From: Gammaproteobacteria bacterium
GTDB taxonomy: Bacteria; Pseudomonadota; Gammaproteobacteria; GRL18
Length of the DNA: 64,000 bases
Assembly: GCA_016744995.1 (NCBI GenBank)
Contig: JADGDG010000004.1
Coordinates: forward strand, 1 to 64,000
Direction: 5' to 3'
Both the position numbers and the translations under genes were made by a program. This document shows, in pieces, positions 18,449-26,474 of this stretch (its first letter is position 1; each line of letters opens with the position of its first letter). A model generated the notes under the pieces. The model was not told the DNA's origin. It worked only from the letters and a program-made list of their open reading frames with translations, and did no database searches.

Positions 18449-19016
18449 CAAAGGACAAAAAACCAGAAATACAATAATAAATGCCGCCGATAATTTATTT
18501 TATCAATTAGGTTATGATATAACTTCTTACCAGGAAGTGGCTCAGGCAAGCCACCTTAAAAAAGCAAATATTCAATATCACTTTAGCTCTAAGACAGACT
18601 TGCTCACTGCGGTCATTGAGCATCGCATAGAACAAATCAGAGCTTTACTTGAAAAGTGGTCATTTGAATGTGATACTCCCTATAATTGTCTCAATCAGTT
18701 TGTCTCAATGATTGAGAACAATGCGGATGACCTCGCTCGATATGGCTGCCCAATGGGTACATTAAGTGATGAATTGGGTAAATCCGCTCTTGAATCACAA
18801 GCAGAAGCACGACAAATGTTTGACCTTTTCCTACGTTGGTTAGAGGCAAGGTTTCGAGCAATATTTCCGCCAAAACAAGCGAAAGACTATGCACAACAGC
18901 TAATGGCCATGGCTCAGGGTGCCAGTGTCCTCTCACATATCTATAATGATCCTGAAATCATAAAAAACCACGCTAAAATGATGCGAAAATGGTTAAAAAC
19001 AATATGCAAAATATAA
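18441..19016 (+). CDS. TetR/AcrR-family transcriptional regulator
   Basis: This 191-residue protein has an N-terminal TetR helix-turn-helix (about 7-55): TRNTIINAADNLFYQLGYD, then HLKKANIQYHFSSKTDLL. An all-helical ligand/dimer domain follows. ATG 18441 directly follows the GTG at 18438; either could start, but ATG is more usual. The start overlaps the end of the broken peroxiredoxin. Its former targets are probably the epimerase and peroxiredoxin genes just upstream. It is the only intact gene of that cluster. Confidence 0.85.
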   Translation: MISKGQKTRNTIINAADNLFYQLGYDITSYQEVAQASHLKKANIQYHFSSKTDLLTAVIEHRIEQIRALLEKWSFECDTPYNCLNQFVSMIENNADDLARYGCPMGTLSDELGKSALESQAEARQMFDLFLRWLEARFRAIFPPKQAKDYAQQLMAMAQGASVLSHIYNDPEIIKNHAKMMRKWLKTICKI

Positions 19017-19251
19017 GGTGATTGACCTTAATTGCCTAGAAATGACTGAAAAAGAAATAATGGATATTGCGACTCCAATAATCCTGGAATAATTCAAATT
19101 TGCCAGTTCGTATATTATATCGATGGGCATGGTGCATTTTTCTGCGAATTCATCCACTAGAAATTCAGATTGATTAATCAATTTTACTATACCGCCCTGC
19201 AACCCTATCTTTTTCTCAAAAAGATGTGTACCTAATAAAAAAAGCAAAAAC
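19017..19251. other. Short gap with a possible gene fragment
   Basis: A forward 16-codon frame at 19042-19092 (MTEKEIMDIATPIILE) looks like the start of a small protein that is cut short, perhaps a relic of the SDR/TetR cluster. A reverse frame of 89 codons also spans 18993-19262 but overlaps the TetR gene and has no recognisable domain. I support neither as a working gene. Confidence 0.3.
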
Positions 19252-20376
19252 CTATTGCTCAATACTATTCAAACGTCGCCGATAATTTTCTCTTAATTCA
19301 GTTTGATTTGCTCGGTATTTAGCATTTTGGGCTTTTCTTTCAGTGGCTAAATTATCAGAAGCTTTTTTAAACTCAGCGACTCTTTGAGCGGTGCTCATGC
19401 TGGAGTTCCCCAGACTTTGGTTAAATTTTTCTAATATTTTCTCACTTCGAACTTGTCTCTCAGCTTCATGTGCTTCATGCTCTATCCTTAATATTTCTAG
19501 AGCTTTATTATAATCCGCTCTTATTTCTTCTTTTTGTGCCTGATACTCAGTCTGTTTTTTTTCCCTGGCTTCCTTCAAAACTTTAGATTTTTCCGAAAAT
19601 TTCTTGCTCATGTTAGCGTAATAGGCGTCAGTTTCGGAAGCGTCCTGTTCAGTTTTAAGTTTTAGCAACAATGCCTTACTGTCAAGGAGCGAGCTCGCAG
19701 CAGCTCTGACGCCTGACTCCGGATCTGTCTTAGCACGCTCCCTCAACGCCGCCACAATGTCTCCCTTCATCCGGGATGCCAGAGCAGCGGACAGGCCAAT
19801 ATTCATGAGAGAGCGTAAGTGGTCTTTGTCGTGTATGTGTCCGTTTTCCCTCCACTCCCATATACTCGATTCTTTCAAGCCCCAGCCTTTGGCCGTGGCG
19901 GCACTAATTGCTTTTCGGGCATCTGCATCGAGATGCGCAAGCATGATATCTGGAGGGCCTACTACGTAAACATCCTGGTCGAAGCTAGCATCGCCGGTGA
20001 TGACTCGTTCCTGTTCGGACCATGTTTCGGTGATGGACTGCCGCCAACTTGAAGCCTCAATTCGTCCTGGAGGGGAATAAGGCACAGACAGCATTAAGAG
20101 CGTACGAACCGTGTTATCGCTACTACTGCCGTGGGTTCCCTCATAAGTGGTCTTAATAGTAACTCTAACGTCATTTATATACCCTTGTGCAACATGGAGA
20201 GATTTACCGTTGCTCTTGAATGTTAGACCCAGCTCTTCCGCAAGGGTGCCAATGGCCGCTCCAGACTCCTGGCGATCCCACGATATGAACTTACTAACGA
20301 GCACCCATGCAACTATTAATAAGGCTATGCCAGAAATACCTCCAAAGGCTTTTAGTACTGTTTTTTTTTGATTCAT
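19252..20376 (-). CDS. Membrane-anchored coiled-coil protein of unknown function
   Basis: The protein has about 374 residues. I chose ATG 20376 because GGAG lies seven bases upstream of it. One membrane helix is near the N-terminus (about 10-30). A globular part of unknown fold follows to about residue 180. A HEAT-like helical stretch (DPESGVRAAASSLLDSK) comes next, then a long charged coiled coil (about 240-370) rich in Lys, Glu and Ala with KKQTEYQAQKEEIRADY and KAQNAKYRANQTELRENYRR. It is more GC-rich than its neighbours, suggesting separate origin. It lies on the same strand as the cassette-like genes upstream, but no attC-type palindrome was evident at its end. Function unknown. Confidence 0.7.
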   Translation of the reverse strand: MNQKKTVLKAFGGISGIALLIVAWVLVSKFISWDRQESGAAIGTLAEELGLTFKSNGKSLHVAQGYINDVRVTIKTTYEGTHGSSSDNTVRTLLMLSVPYSPPGRIEASSWRQSITETWSEQERVITGDASFDQDVYVVGPPDIMLAHLDADARKAISAATAKGWGLKESSIWEWRENGHIHDKDHLRSLMNIGLSAALASRMKGDIVAALRERAKTDPESGVRAAASSLLDSKALLLKLKTEQDASETDAYYANMSKKFSEKSKVLKEAREKKQTEYQAQKEEIRADYNKALEILRIEHEAHEAERQVRSEKILEKFNQSLGNSSMSTAQRVAEFKKASDNLATERKAQNAKYRANQTELRENYRRRLNSIEQ

Positions 20377-20708
20377 CCACAGACTCCACACAATAAAAAA
20401 TGAGAGATAAGAGAGGATTGGTAATCAAACACCATTTCTGGAATGCATCCATCTCTACCAGGCTTCAAAAAAAGTATAATAGCAATTAAGCATCCAAGCA
20501 AACTATGTTAGCTGCTTTAATATGCATTTCAAACCCGGCTATTTAAAAAACAAATAAAGAATTAAGAGCTAGAACAGCCATACAAACATTATGGTAACGT
20601 TATTATCAGTATAGCCTGTCCTTACGGATAACAACCCATAACTCAGGGTTCCGGCGGGGAGCTATCCCTTTACGGACAGAGGACTTTCAGATCCAGTTTC
20701 GTACCGAT
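20377..20708. other. Intergenic gap with a CTGTCC/GGACAG palindrome
   Basis: The 332-base stretch contains an imperfect inverted repeat at about 20617-20684 (CCTGTCCTTACGG and CCGTAAAGGGAT...CTGTCC when read on the two strands), plus GTTATCC/GTTATGG motifs. It may be a degraded attC after the 193-residue protein gene, but the core boxes do not fit well. No gene seen. Confidence 0.35.
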
Positions 20709-21290
20709 TTATTTCGGCGCACTGGGTGGCTTGTTAGTTTTTGTCAGGCGCTTGCCATACATCAATTCATATAACTCCTGTATAAATTTCAAAAATTCAT
20801 TTGAATCTTCAGGTGAGTTTAAAAGAGATGTTAGAAATATTTGATGTATTTTAGTGTATTTACGAGCGTGTTTATTGGAGTTTGTTATATTCTTTAAATA
20901 AAGCAATACATTTTCATGACTGAGTTGCGCATAATAAGCGTTGAACATTTTCCCAAGTACTTCCCTGTTACGGACATGAGCTTTTTTTAGCAGGTAAGAT
21001 TCTGATAAATCATCATGTTTATTCGTATTTTCCATCCGGTATAGTAAAAAACTATTGTATATTTGAGTATCGAAGTTTCCTGTCAAGGCCACGATTCTCA
21101 TTGTGTCAGATATTCTTTGGCTTTTTTCTCCTGCAGAATACGCTATATCCCTGGCTAACATTATTTTATAACCATCCAGGTATGATTCAATTCTTACTGA
21201 AGTGCTTTGGCCTGCTTCTGTGCTACCAACAAATACAATAGTAAAAAATATCGCAAGAAACAGATTAATTCTCTTCACTGTAATATCCAC
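20709..21290 (-). CDS. Exported protein of unknown function
   Basis: The protein has 193 residues with a clear signal peptide (about 1-26, RINLFLAIFFTIVFVGSTEA). The mature part is mainly helical and Lys/Tyr-rich, with SYLLKKAHVRNREVLGK and HENVLLYLKNITNSNKH. No domain is recognised. It should be periplasmic. A palindromic attC-like site ends 13 bases upstream of its start, so it looks like the next cassette in a reverse-strand array. A GTG four codons later is an alternative start. Confidence 0.7.
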   Translation of the reverse strand: MDITVKRINLFLAIFFTIVFVGSTEAGQSTSVRIESYLDGYKIMLARDIAYSAGEKSQRISDTMRIVALTGNFDTQIYNSFLLYRMENTNKHDDLSESYLLKKAHVRNREVLGKMFNAYYAQLSHENVLLYLKNITNSNKHARKYTKIHQIFLTSLLNSPEDSNEFLKFIQELYELMYGKRLTKTNKPPSAPK

Positions 21291-21302
21291 CTTTTAATTA
21301 CA

Positions 21303-21360
21303 TCCTAACATCCGGTTCAAGTGCCGGTTTACGGAGTCAGATTGCAGCAACTTGTTAGCA
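21303..21360 (-). other. attC-like site between two cassette genes
   Basis: Read on the reverse strand, it opens TGCTAACAAG and closes GGATGTTAGGATG, with inverted CTAACA/TGTTAG boxes 58 bases apart. The stop codon of the upstream gene (21355) is inside the first box, as at the HNH cassette. The inner arms pair only weakly. Confidence 0.55.
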
Positions 21361-21828
21361 TCTGCTGCGGACTTTCTTGATTTCATTAATTATTAAATCT
21401 CTATTCTTAGCCAACTTTACCCATTTGGGTAGGCGACTGATCTGACTTTTGTTACTCCAGCCTCCCTCATCTCGAACTTCTCTACTTCTTAGCTGTGCAG
21501 AAATAAAACTCTCCAGGAAATCAAGATGCTTATCATTATAAGCATACAAAATCCCTTGGCTTGTTTCTATTGTGTAAAACAATGGCTGATGAAAAAACCA
21601 ATCTTTATCAGCATGCATCATAATTCCATTTTCAGGTTGTTTTTGATCGAAATAACCGCAATTTGAACACACAAGTTTGCGCTCTACCTTATGAAGATTA
21701 CCCGATATCCATGGAACAGAGGGAACCACTTTAGCTTTAGAAGTACATTTTGGACAAACGACTAAAAACTCATCAGCAAAGTCATATCTGGAGCTAAAAT
21801 CATCTACAAATTCAGAACGAGAAGTCAT
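21355..21828 (-). CDS. Zinc-ribbon protein of a type common in integron cassettes
   Basis: The protein has 157 residues with an N-terminal zinc ribbon: CPKCTSKAKV (about residues 25-28) and CSNCGYF (54-57) form a four-Cys site of the TFIIB-like sort. The remainder (DWFFHQPLFYTIET, AYNDKHLDFLESFISAQLR) is not assigned. I recall similar proteins in cassette arrays of marine gammaproteobacteria, but function is unknown. The gene is bounded by attC-like sites on both sides, and its stop lies within the downstream core box. This is the best-preserved cassette of the second cluster. Confidence 0.75.
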   Translation of the reverse strand: MTSRSEFVDDFSSRYDFADEFLVVCPKCTSKAKVVPSVPWISGNLHKVERKLVCSNCGYFDQKQPENGIMMHADKDWFFHQPLFYTIETSQGILYAYNDKHLDFLESFISAQLRSREVRDEGGWSNKSQISRLPKWVKLAKNRDLIINEIKKVRSRC

Positions 21829-21841
21829 TGTTTTTTCCAGG

Positions 21842-21897
21842 TGCTAACGTTAGCATAATCCGCACGAGGTGCGAAATTGATGATTATTTTGTTGTAT
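21842..21897 (-). other. attC-like site upstream of the zinc-ribbon gene
   Basis: On the reverse strand it opens ATACAACAAAATAATC and closes CGTGCGGATTATGCTAACGT then GTTAGCAC. The arms ATAATC/GATTAT and CGCAC/GTGCG pair, with unpaired bases between, as in attC hairpins. It is about 56 bases long. Confidence 0.55.
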
Positions 21898-22003
21898 TAC
21901 TATCCGGGACTTATGGAAAATCTGCCAGCCCGGAAATTTTCTCTGATATACCAAAGTAAAAGAGCTGCTTATATAAACTCTCATGTAACTTTTCAGTCAG
22001 TTT

Positions 22004-22681
22004 CTATGTTTTCCCTACCTTTGTAATGCCTGCCTTTCTCAGAAACAACTCCAGTAATATTATAATAATTCCAACAAGGCTGATAATCAATAGCCCACGG
22101 ATCATTCTAATCCAGATACTATGATGGTAACAGGCAACAGTTTCTAATCCAAAAACTTCCTCATTATTAATAAATAATCGATAGGCATTACATTTCCATT
22201 CTGGAATACAGGATATCCAGGCTTTTACTTTTGTTCCCTTTTTAAGCCTGTTAGAAATCTGATCCAGCCTTGACGCACCAACATTGTAAGCAGAGATTTT
22301 AAAGCTTTTTGCTCCTGACTCTAATTCAACCCGTAAAAAAGTCTCACTTTTATTACCAGGCTTTATTAGTTTATGACTAATAACAATACCGTTGTTAAGC
22401 AATAAATCTGACTGTTCAGGTATTTCTTTTACAAAACTTAAACCAAACCAGCTTAAATGTACAATGATCAGAAGAATACTTCAAAAAAGCAGAATAAAAT
22501 AACCACAGGCGTTTTTTTGTAGCAAAAAGGAATAGCGCCAGTTAAATCGCAACCCAAGATATAGGACTAAAGCGCCTGATAATAAAAACCACCTGTTTAA
22601 ACTAATAAAAGTTGATAAAACCAGCAAGCCGCTTAATGTAAATAAAACACCTGCAATGCTATACGTTTTTGAATCAGGCAT
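22004..22681 (-). pseudogene. Membrane protein gene interrupted by an in-frame TGA
   Basis: A single frame of 226 codons begins at ATG 22681 and ends at 22004, with one TGA at 22481-22483. The N-terminal part (66 residues) has two membrane helices (KTYSIAGVLFTLSGLLVLS and WFLLSGALVLYLGL). After the TGA the frame continues SILLIIVHLSWFGLSF (a further helix), a soluble domain (SHKLIKPGNKSETFLRVELE, KVKAWISCIPEWKCNAY) and a final helix (GLLIISLVGIIIILLELFL). A GTTAGCA core lies just before the ATG, so this too was probably a cassette. The layout resembles DUF3592-like membrane proteins, but I am not sure. A single point mutation explains the break. Confidence 0.65.
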
Positions 22682-22715
22682 TTGCTAACAAAATCTCTCA
22701 ATTTATTTTTATTGC

Positions 22716-22922
22716 TTAATTCGGCTGGGATTTTGATAATCTGGAATTAATAAATACCTGTAAACTTCCGACTGTAGAGAAAAGTTCACCATCCACTTTA
22801 TCATCTTCCAGCTCGATCCCATAGCGTTCTTCCATCTCGGTAATAACGCCCATTAGCACCATATAATCAAATTCAGCAATTTTACTCAATATATTAGAAC
22901 TCTTATCAAATAACTATGCCCT
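22716..22922 (-). pseudogene. Remnant of an acyl carrier protein (exosortase-associated type)
   Basis: A reverse frame without a start reads LFDKSSNILSKIAEFDYMVL then GVITEMEERYGIELEDDKVD and GELFSTVGSLQVFI. This is the acyl carrier protein fold from helix II onward. The wording (DSMAV.GVIT.LEE.FG...DDDEIDG..F.TVGSL) is that of carrier proteins found with exosortase/PEP-CTERM loci. The Ser that would carry phosphopantetheine is Tyr here (DYM for DSM), and the N-terminus is missing, so it is non-functional. Assignment is by eye. Confidence 0.6.
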
Positions 22923-23239
22923 TTCACCTGGGAGCTTGTCCGAGAATGGACACCGTAGCGAGTGAAAGTTATTTTCAGACATTATTTTCTATCATTTGAT
23001 GCAAATAGTCACCCTGTTTAGTGTCCATCAATAAATTGATGGAAAACAGGACAAAAAGAGATTTTCCGCACCAGGATTTCTATTATCGCCCTTCCTGGCT
23101 GCAGAACATCATTTAAAAGGGGATGATTGCAGGTGATTGCGGAAGGTGATCGGAAGGTGATTGCGGACACCCATAACTTAATCCTTTTGCTCAAATAATG
23201 GGTGGCCTGAATTACTTGTTATATTTTACCAATCTAATC
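22923..23239. other. Gap filled with palindromes and repeat copies
   Basis: It holds two nested inverted repeats. The first is CTTTCAC...GTGAAAG at about 22920-22972. The second is CCTGTTT...AAACAGG enclosing CCATCAAT/ATTGATGG at about 23012-23050, related to repeat B. Then come reiterated GGTGATTGCGGA units (23123-23167) leading into repeat A. No gene is seen. Confidence 0.5.
23161..23214. repeat. Dispersed palindromic repeat A, copy 2
   Basis: TTGCGGACACCCATAACTTA, TCCTTTTGCTCAAATAATGG and GTGGCCTGAATTA; the CACCCAT/ATGGGTG arms pair. It lies just after the 3' end of the Sel1-repeat gene and is preceded by tandem TGATTGCGGA units. Confidence 0.75.
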
Positions 23240-23710
23240 TTACTGTTTTAATCTTTGTAGGACTTCAGATGCATCTTCAACATTGTCTTCGACTGCTTCT
23301 GAAATCATTTCAAAAGCTCTCCCAATATCATTAGGATAACCATTAGAACCATAATATAGGTTAATTCCAACTGATAATTTGGCGGGCCCAAAATTAAGAC
23401 CTATTGCTCTATCTAAGTAACGCTTGCCTGCCTCAACGTTTAATTCAACCATGTCACCAATAAAATATAGTGACGACAATCGATACATTGCCCCTGCCAC
23501 ATTTCCTTCTGCTGCTTTTACAAGTGAATCCACATATCTCTTATTAATATCATCATCTGATTCATTCCATTCAGCTAAACTAAATTTGGAATAATAATAA
23601 TGTGCATAAGGATCACCTATATCTAAATATGGCTTTATGTATTCGTAAAGCTTATTCATTGAACCTTCACGATAAATTTTGTCAGCCATTTCAATTGCTT
23701 TTTTATCCAC
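23240..23710 (-). CDS. Sel1-repeat (TPR-like) protein
   Basis: This 156-residue protein is built of Sel1-like helical repeats, seen as GNVAGAMYRLSSLYFIGD, AGKRYLDRAIGLNFGPAKLS and GRAFEMISEAVEDNVEDAS, spaced about 36 residues. No signal peptide is seen, so it is cytosolic. Sel1 proteins mediate protein-protein contacts. Some small ones serve as immunity proteins next to toxins, and a decayed possible toxin-like tail lies just upstream (23761-24086). That link is speculative. The stop is followed by repeat A. Confidence 0.75.
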   Translation of the reverse strand: MDKKAIEMADKIYREGSMNKLYEYIKPYLDIGDPYAHYYYSKFSLAEWNESDDDINKRYVDSLVKAAEGNVAGAMYRLSSLYFIGDMVELNVEAGKRYLDRAIGLNFGPAKLSVGINLYYGSNGYPNDIGRAFEMISEAVEDNVEDASEVLQRLKQ

Positions 23711-23760
23711 AGTATTTTTCCAATATATTTTATAAAGTCATAGAGTCTACAATCTGTAAA

Positions 23761-24086
23761 TTATGGAAATCTAAGGTTACCATCGTTATCAATACATCGC
23801 CATTGAGCATGATGTGTATCAATTGCGCCAATAGTTCTATTTGCCATTCGAATAGCGTTTCTTTTTGCCGTTTGAAAATCTCTACTCAGCCCCCAACCCC
23901 AACCAAACCTAGGTGGAAGTTCAGCAGATCGATTTAAATCCTGAATTCTTGCAATACAGGAAGTTCAACGCTTTTTTCTTGGAGGTCGAGGGACAGAAAT
24001 GTTACCTGAATCTTCTCTATTTCTTAAGTCTTCCACTTGAGTTTCAAGAACATCTTCAATCCTGGCAACAGAATTAGAATTTTCAC
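23761..24086 (-). pseudogene. Tail of an unidentified protein, with in-frame TGA
   Basis: One reverse frame without a start reads VARIEDVLETQVEDLRN, then PRPPRKKR, then TGA (23965-23967). It resumes as ELPPRFGWGWGLSRDFQTA, KRNAIRMANRTIGAIDTHHA, QWRCIDNDGNLRFP and a stop at 23761. The upstream end is cut at repeat A (24089). The short C-terminal domain resembles the tails of large secreted or polymorphic-toxin proteins in size and position, but I cannot name it. Confidence 0.35.
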
Positions 24087-24088
24087 GG

Positions 24089-24110
24089 CAAATAATGGGT
24101 GGCCTGAATT
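24089..24110. repeat. Dispersed palindromic repeat A, partial copy
   Basis: Only the right half is present (CAAATAATGGGTGGCCTGAA). It lies exactly between the cut 5' end of the 23761-24086 frame and an attC site. Confidence 0.65.
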
Positions 24111-24125
24111 GCACCCCTCCTAAAC

Positions 24126-24226
24126 AGATAACGCCTCAAACACTGGATTGATGAAGTTGGCAGCTTTTTTTGCGCAAGCAAAAATGGTGACAGCTTTACC
24201 AATTCAGCGTGCTTTGACTTGTTAAC
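24126..24226 (-). other. attC site after the 148-residue protein gene
   Basis: On the reverse strand it opens GTTAACAAGTCAAAGCACGC and closes CCAGTGTTTGAGGCGTTATC. The outer arms TAAC...TCAAAGCAC and GTGTTTGA...GTTA pair with one unpaired base, the hallmark of attC, and the length is about 100 bases. The stop of the upstream gene (24222) is inside the first box. Confidence 0.7.
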
Positions 24227-24668
24227 TGTGGCCTAGCAGACGCTCCAATTTAATATGGTATTCACTGTCACTACAATTGGTAGTGCCGCTACCCCACTTA
24301 TCATATAGATCATTAATTTCTTCATTTGGGGATTCTAATACTCCCCACTCATCATTTAGAAAATACCTAACGAGCACTTTCGATGCTTGCTGTACAGTAA
24401 GTCCACCATTAGCGAACAGGTTACAGACAACATCAAAGATAAATTCAGGTGAGCAATCGTAGTCTAAATCAAAGATATTACGCCTGAAATACTCCTTTAT
24501 TTCGTATACCGACTTTGACTCCCTAATAGACAACTCTAACAACTCATATTCGAGATTGTTTTCACCCAAGATATAGTTGTCCACTTCTGAAATAAAATCA
24601 GATTTATCTATAGCTTCTGCTTCCCATGCGATCCAACTTTTAGCAATTTCTTTAGGTATCTGCTTCAT
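24222..24668 (-). CDS. Small acidic cassette protein of unknown function
   Basis: The 148-residue soluble protein is acidic and helical, with YILGENNLEYELLELSIRES, FDVVCNLFANGGLTVQQASK and LVRYFLNDEWGVLESPNEEI. I see no signal peptide, membrane helix or metal motif. It resembles small DUF2247-like proteins in composition, but that is weak. attC-like sites lie on both sides, so it is a complete one-gene integron cassette on the reverse strand. There is no evident promoter of its own. Confidence 0.7.
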   Translation of the reverse strand: MKQIPKEIAKSWIAWEAEAIDKSDFISEVDNYILGENNLEYELLELSIRESKSVYEIKEYFRRNIFDLDYDCSPEFIFDVVCNLFANGGLTVQQASKVLVRYFLNDEWGVLESPNEEINDLYDKWGSGTTNCSDSEYHIKLERLLGHS

Positions 24669-24681
24669 GGGTAACTCGGAC

Positions 24682-24740
24682 AGTTAACAGCTTAGCGTTT
24701 ATATGATGTGCGAAGCATGGCATATAAACGTCTGTTGTGC
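24682..24740 (-). other. attC-like site upstream of the 148-residue protein gene
   Basis: On the reverse strand it opens GCACAACAGACGTTTATATG and closes CATATAAACGCTAAGCTGTT then AACT. The ACGTTTATATG/CATATAAACG stem is nearly perfect, and AAC/GTT core boxes flank it. It is 59 bases long. The gene that should precede it is gone; the insertion sequence region begins about 400 bases away. Confidence 0.6.
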
Positions 24741-25155
24741 GAAACCGCGGGCTTCACACTCGGTTTATCTTATTGTAACTCTTTATGGATTTTGTTTTTT
24801 CAAACTCAAGGCTCGCCATTCACTATTTGAGTGTAGCCGTTGATTATACCCAATCAACTTCAAAATACAGTTTTAAGCAAGCCCTAAAAGCAATTTTTCT
24901 GCCTTATAAAAATGGCCTAATAGAAGGCTATTAAATCATTTTCATGCCTTGAACAATCACTTTTATGACTCACTTAAATTCTGCATTTAGAAGTATCATG
25001 GGTATATAAGGTGGGTTCTTTACATTCTCTGAGATCATTTCCTTATAAACCTGAGTGACTTTGACTCTATTATGCCTCTTTTCCTTGTTTTGGACAATAC
25101 CAGCCTCTCAATGCCAAGGCATTGATTAAAAAAGCATTAAAATAATCGACTTCTT
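24741..25155. other. No gene seen
   Basis: This 415-base AT-rich stretch lies between the last attC-like site and the insertion sequence. No frame with recognisable coding content was found; short weak hairpins only. Confidence 0.5.
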
Positions 25156-26460
25156 AGGGCTGTGGAAATAATAAAATTTCCAATTTAAAGATAGCATATT
25201 AGGCTGAATTTTTTTAAAATTAACTTATCGAAATCACAGAAGAATGTAATGTAGAAGAGCAAGAATTATGGAAAAATACCGCTAACGCCTTAAATGGCCC
25301 TAATCGTCGTAAATTTATGGCTGGTATTGTTAAATTATTAGGTAGAGGTGGACAAAGTTTCGCCGAGCAAGTGTTGGGCTGGTGTCGCCCAACAATAAGA
25401 AAGGGACTTAAAGAATTAGCCAGTGGTACAGATGTTATTGACCGCTTTACAGATAGGGGTCGTAAACCAATAGAGGCTAAATTACCACTCATACGAGACC
25501 ATATACGTCTGATTGTAGAGCCATTAGGTCAAACGGATCCGACCTTCAGGAGCACCAGAACGTATATTCCACTGACAGCGTCTTCTGTTCGGAAAAAGTT
25601 AATCACTGATTTCAATTACCACTCAGATGAGTTGCCGACTGCACGGACTATTTCAAGTAAATTAAAGGCATTAAACTACAGGCCACAAAAAGTAGCTAAG
25701 TGTCGTCCACTTAAAAAAATTCCTGAAACAGATGCCATATTTGAACGTCTGCATCAGATTAATAAGAGATCCGTTTTAGAAAATGGCGTGCTTAGAATTT
25801 CAATTGATTCCAAGGCTACGGTTAATGTTGGCTTGTTTTCAAGGGGTGGGAAAAGTCGACAGATAAATAAAGCTTATGATCATGATTTTGAACCCAATGA
25901 AAAATTAACGCCCTTTGGCTTGTTGTTGCCAGAGACAGGTGAAAGCTTTCTTTGGTTTTCCAGTAGTAAGGTGACGGCAGATTTTATGGCGGACAGATTA
26001 GAAGAAATTTGGTCAAAACTGAACACTAAATATACCATTAATAAACTGCTTATAAATGCTGACAACGGGCCTGAATGTAGCGGTATCAGGAAACAGTGGC
26101 TTAAACGTTTAGTTGAGTTTAGCCAGAATAAAGGAATTGAAATTCAACTGGCCTATTATCCTCCTTATCACAGCAAGTATAATCCTGTTGAGCGTTTGTG
26201 GGGTGTATTAGAAAACCATTGGCGCGGTGAATTGCTTGAAACGGTACAAAAAACATTGGGACTGGCACGAAGCATGACATTCAAATCAATAAAGCCTTCA
26301 GTTAAATTGGTTAAGAAAATTTATAAAAGTGGCGTCACTCTCACAAAACAAGAGCTGGAAAAAGTAGAAAAAAATATTACACGGGAAGAGGGTCTGGAAA
26401 AATGGTTTTTTACTATTAAAGTTTAGCTGAAAATGGAAACTTTATTTTTTCCAAGGCCCT
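25156..26460 (+). mobile_element. ISAzo13-family insertion sequence
   Basis: The 1305-base element is bounded by imperfect inverted repeats of 26 bases: left AGGGCTGTGGAAATAATAAA (25156 on), right, read in reverse, AGGGCCTTGGAAAAAATAAA (26460 backwards). By eye 22 of 26 positions agree. One long transposase frame lies inside. No clear target duplication was identified. Repeat A copy 3 starts 15 bases beyond the right end. Confidence 0.75.
25317..26426 (+). CDS. ISAzo13-family transposase, normal start lacking
   Basis: The 369-residue transposase has an N-terminal helix-turn-helix (GGQSFAEQVLGWCRPTIRKG) and a DDE nuclease core. Visible acidic motifs are ISIDSKATVNVG, LLINADNGPECSG and YPPYHSKYNPVERLWG. 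These are the signature of the ISAzo13 (Rhodopirellula-type DDE) group. The same frame stays open upstream to 25224 (IEITEECNVEEQELWKN, LNGPNRRKF) and clearly encodes family sequence, but contains no ATG, GTG or TTG before the TAA at 25221. The true start may have been lost, so ATG 25317, which has no ribosome site, may not yield a working enzyme. Confidence 0.85.
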   Translation: MAGIVKLLGRGGQSFAEQVLGWCRPTIRKGLKELASGTDVIDRFTDRGRKPIEAKLPLIRDHIRLIVEPLGQTDPTFRSTRTYIPLTASSVRKKLITDFNYHSDELPTARTISSKLKALNYRPQKVAKCRPLKKIPETDAIFERLHQINKRSVLENGVLRISIDSKATVNVGLFSRGGKSRQINKAYDHDFEPNEKLTPFGLLLPETGESFLWFSSSKVTADFMADRLEEIWSKLNTKYTINKLLINADNGPECSGIRKQWLKRLVEFSQNKGIEIQLAYYPPYHSKYNPVERLWGVLENHWRGELLETVQKTLGLARSMTFKSIKPSVKLVKKIYKSGVTLTKQELEKVEKNITREEGLEKWFFTIKV

Positions 26461-26474
26461 TAAATCAATTCTGT

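Noticed and set aside
18993-19262. Reverse-strand 89-residue frame
   Set aside because: It overlaps the end of TetR on the other strand and has no recognisable domain.
5768-24086. TGA read as tryptophan (alternative code)
   Set aside because: Core genes such as dbpA end with TGA, and the internal TGA codons lie only in decayed accessory genes.
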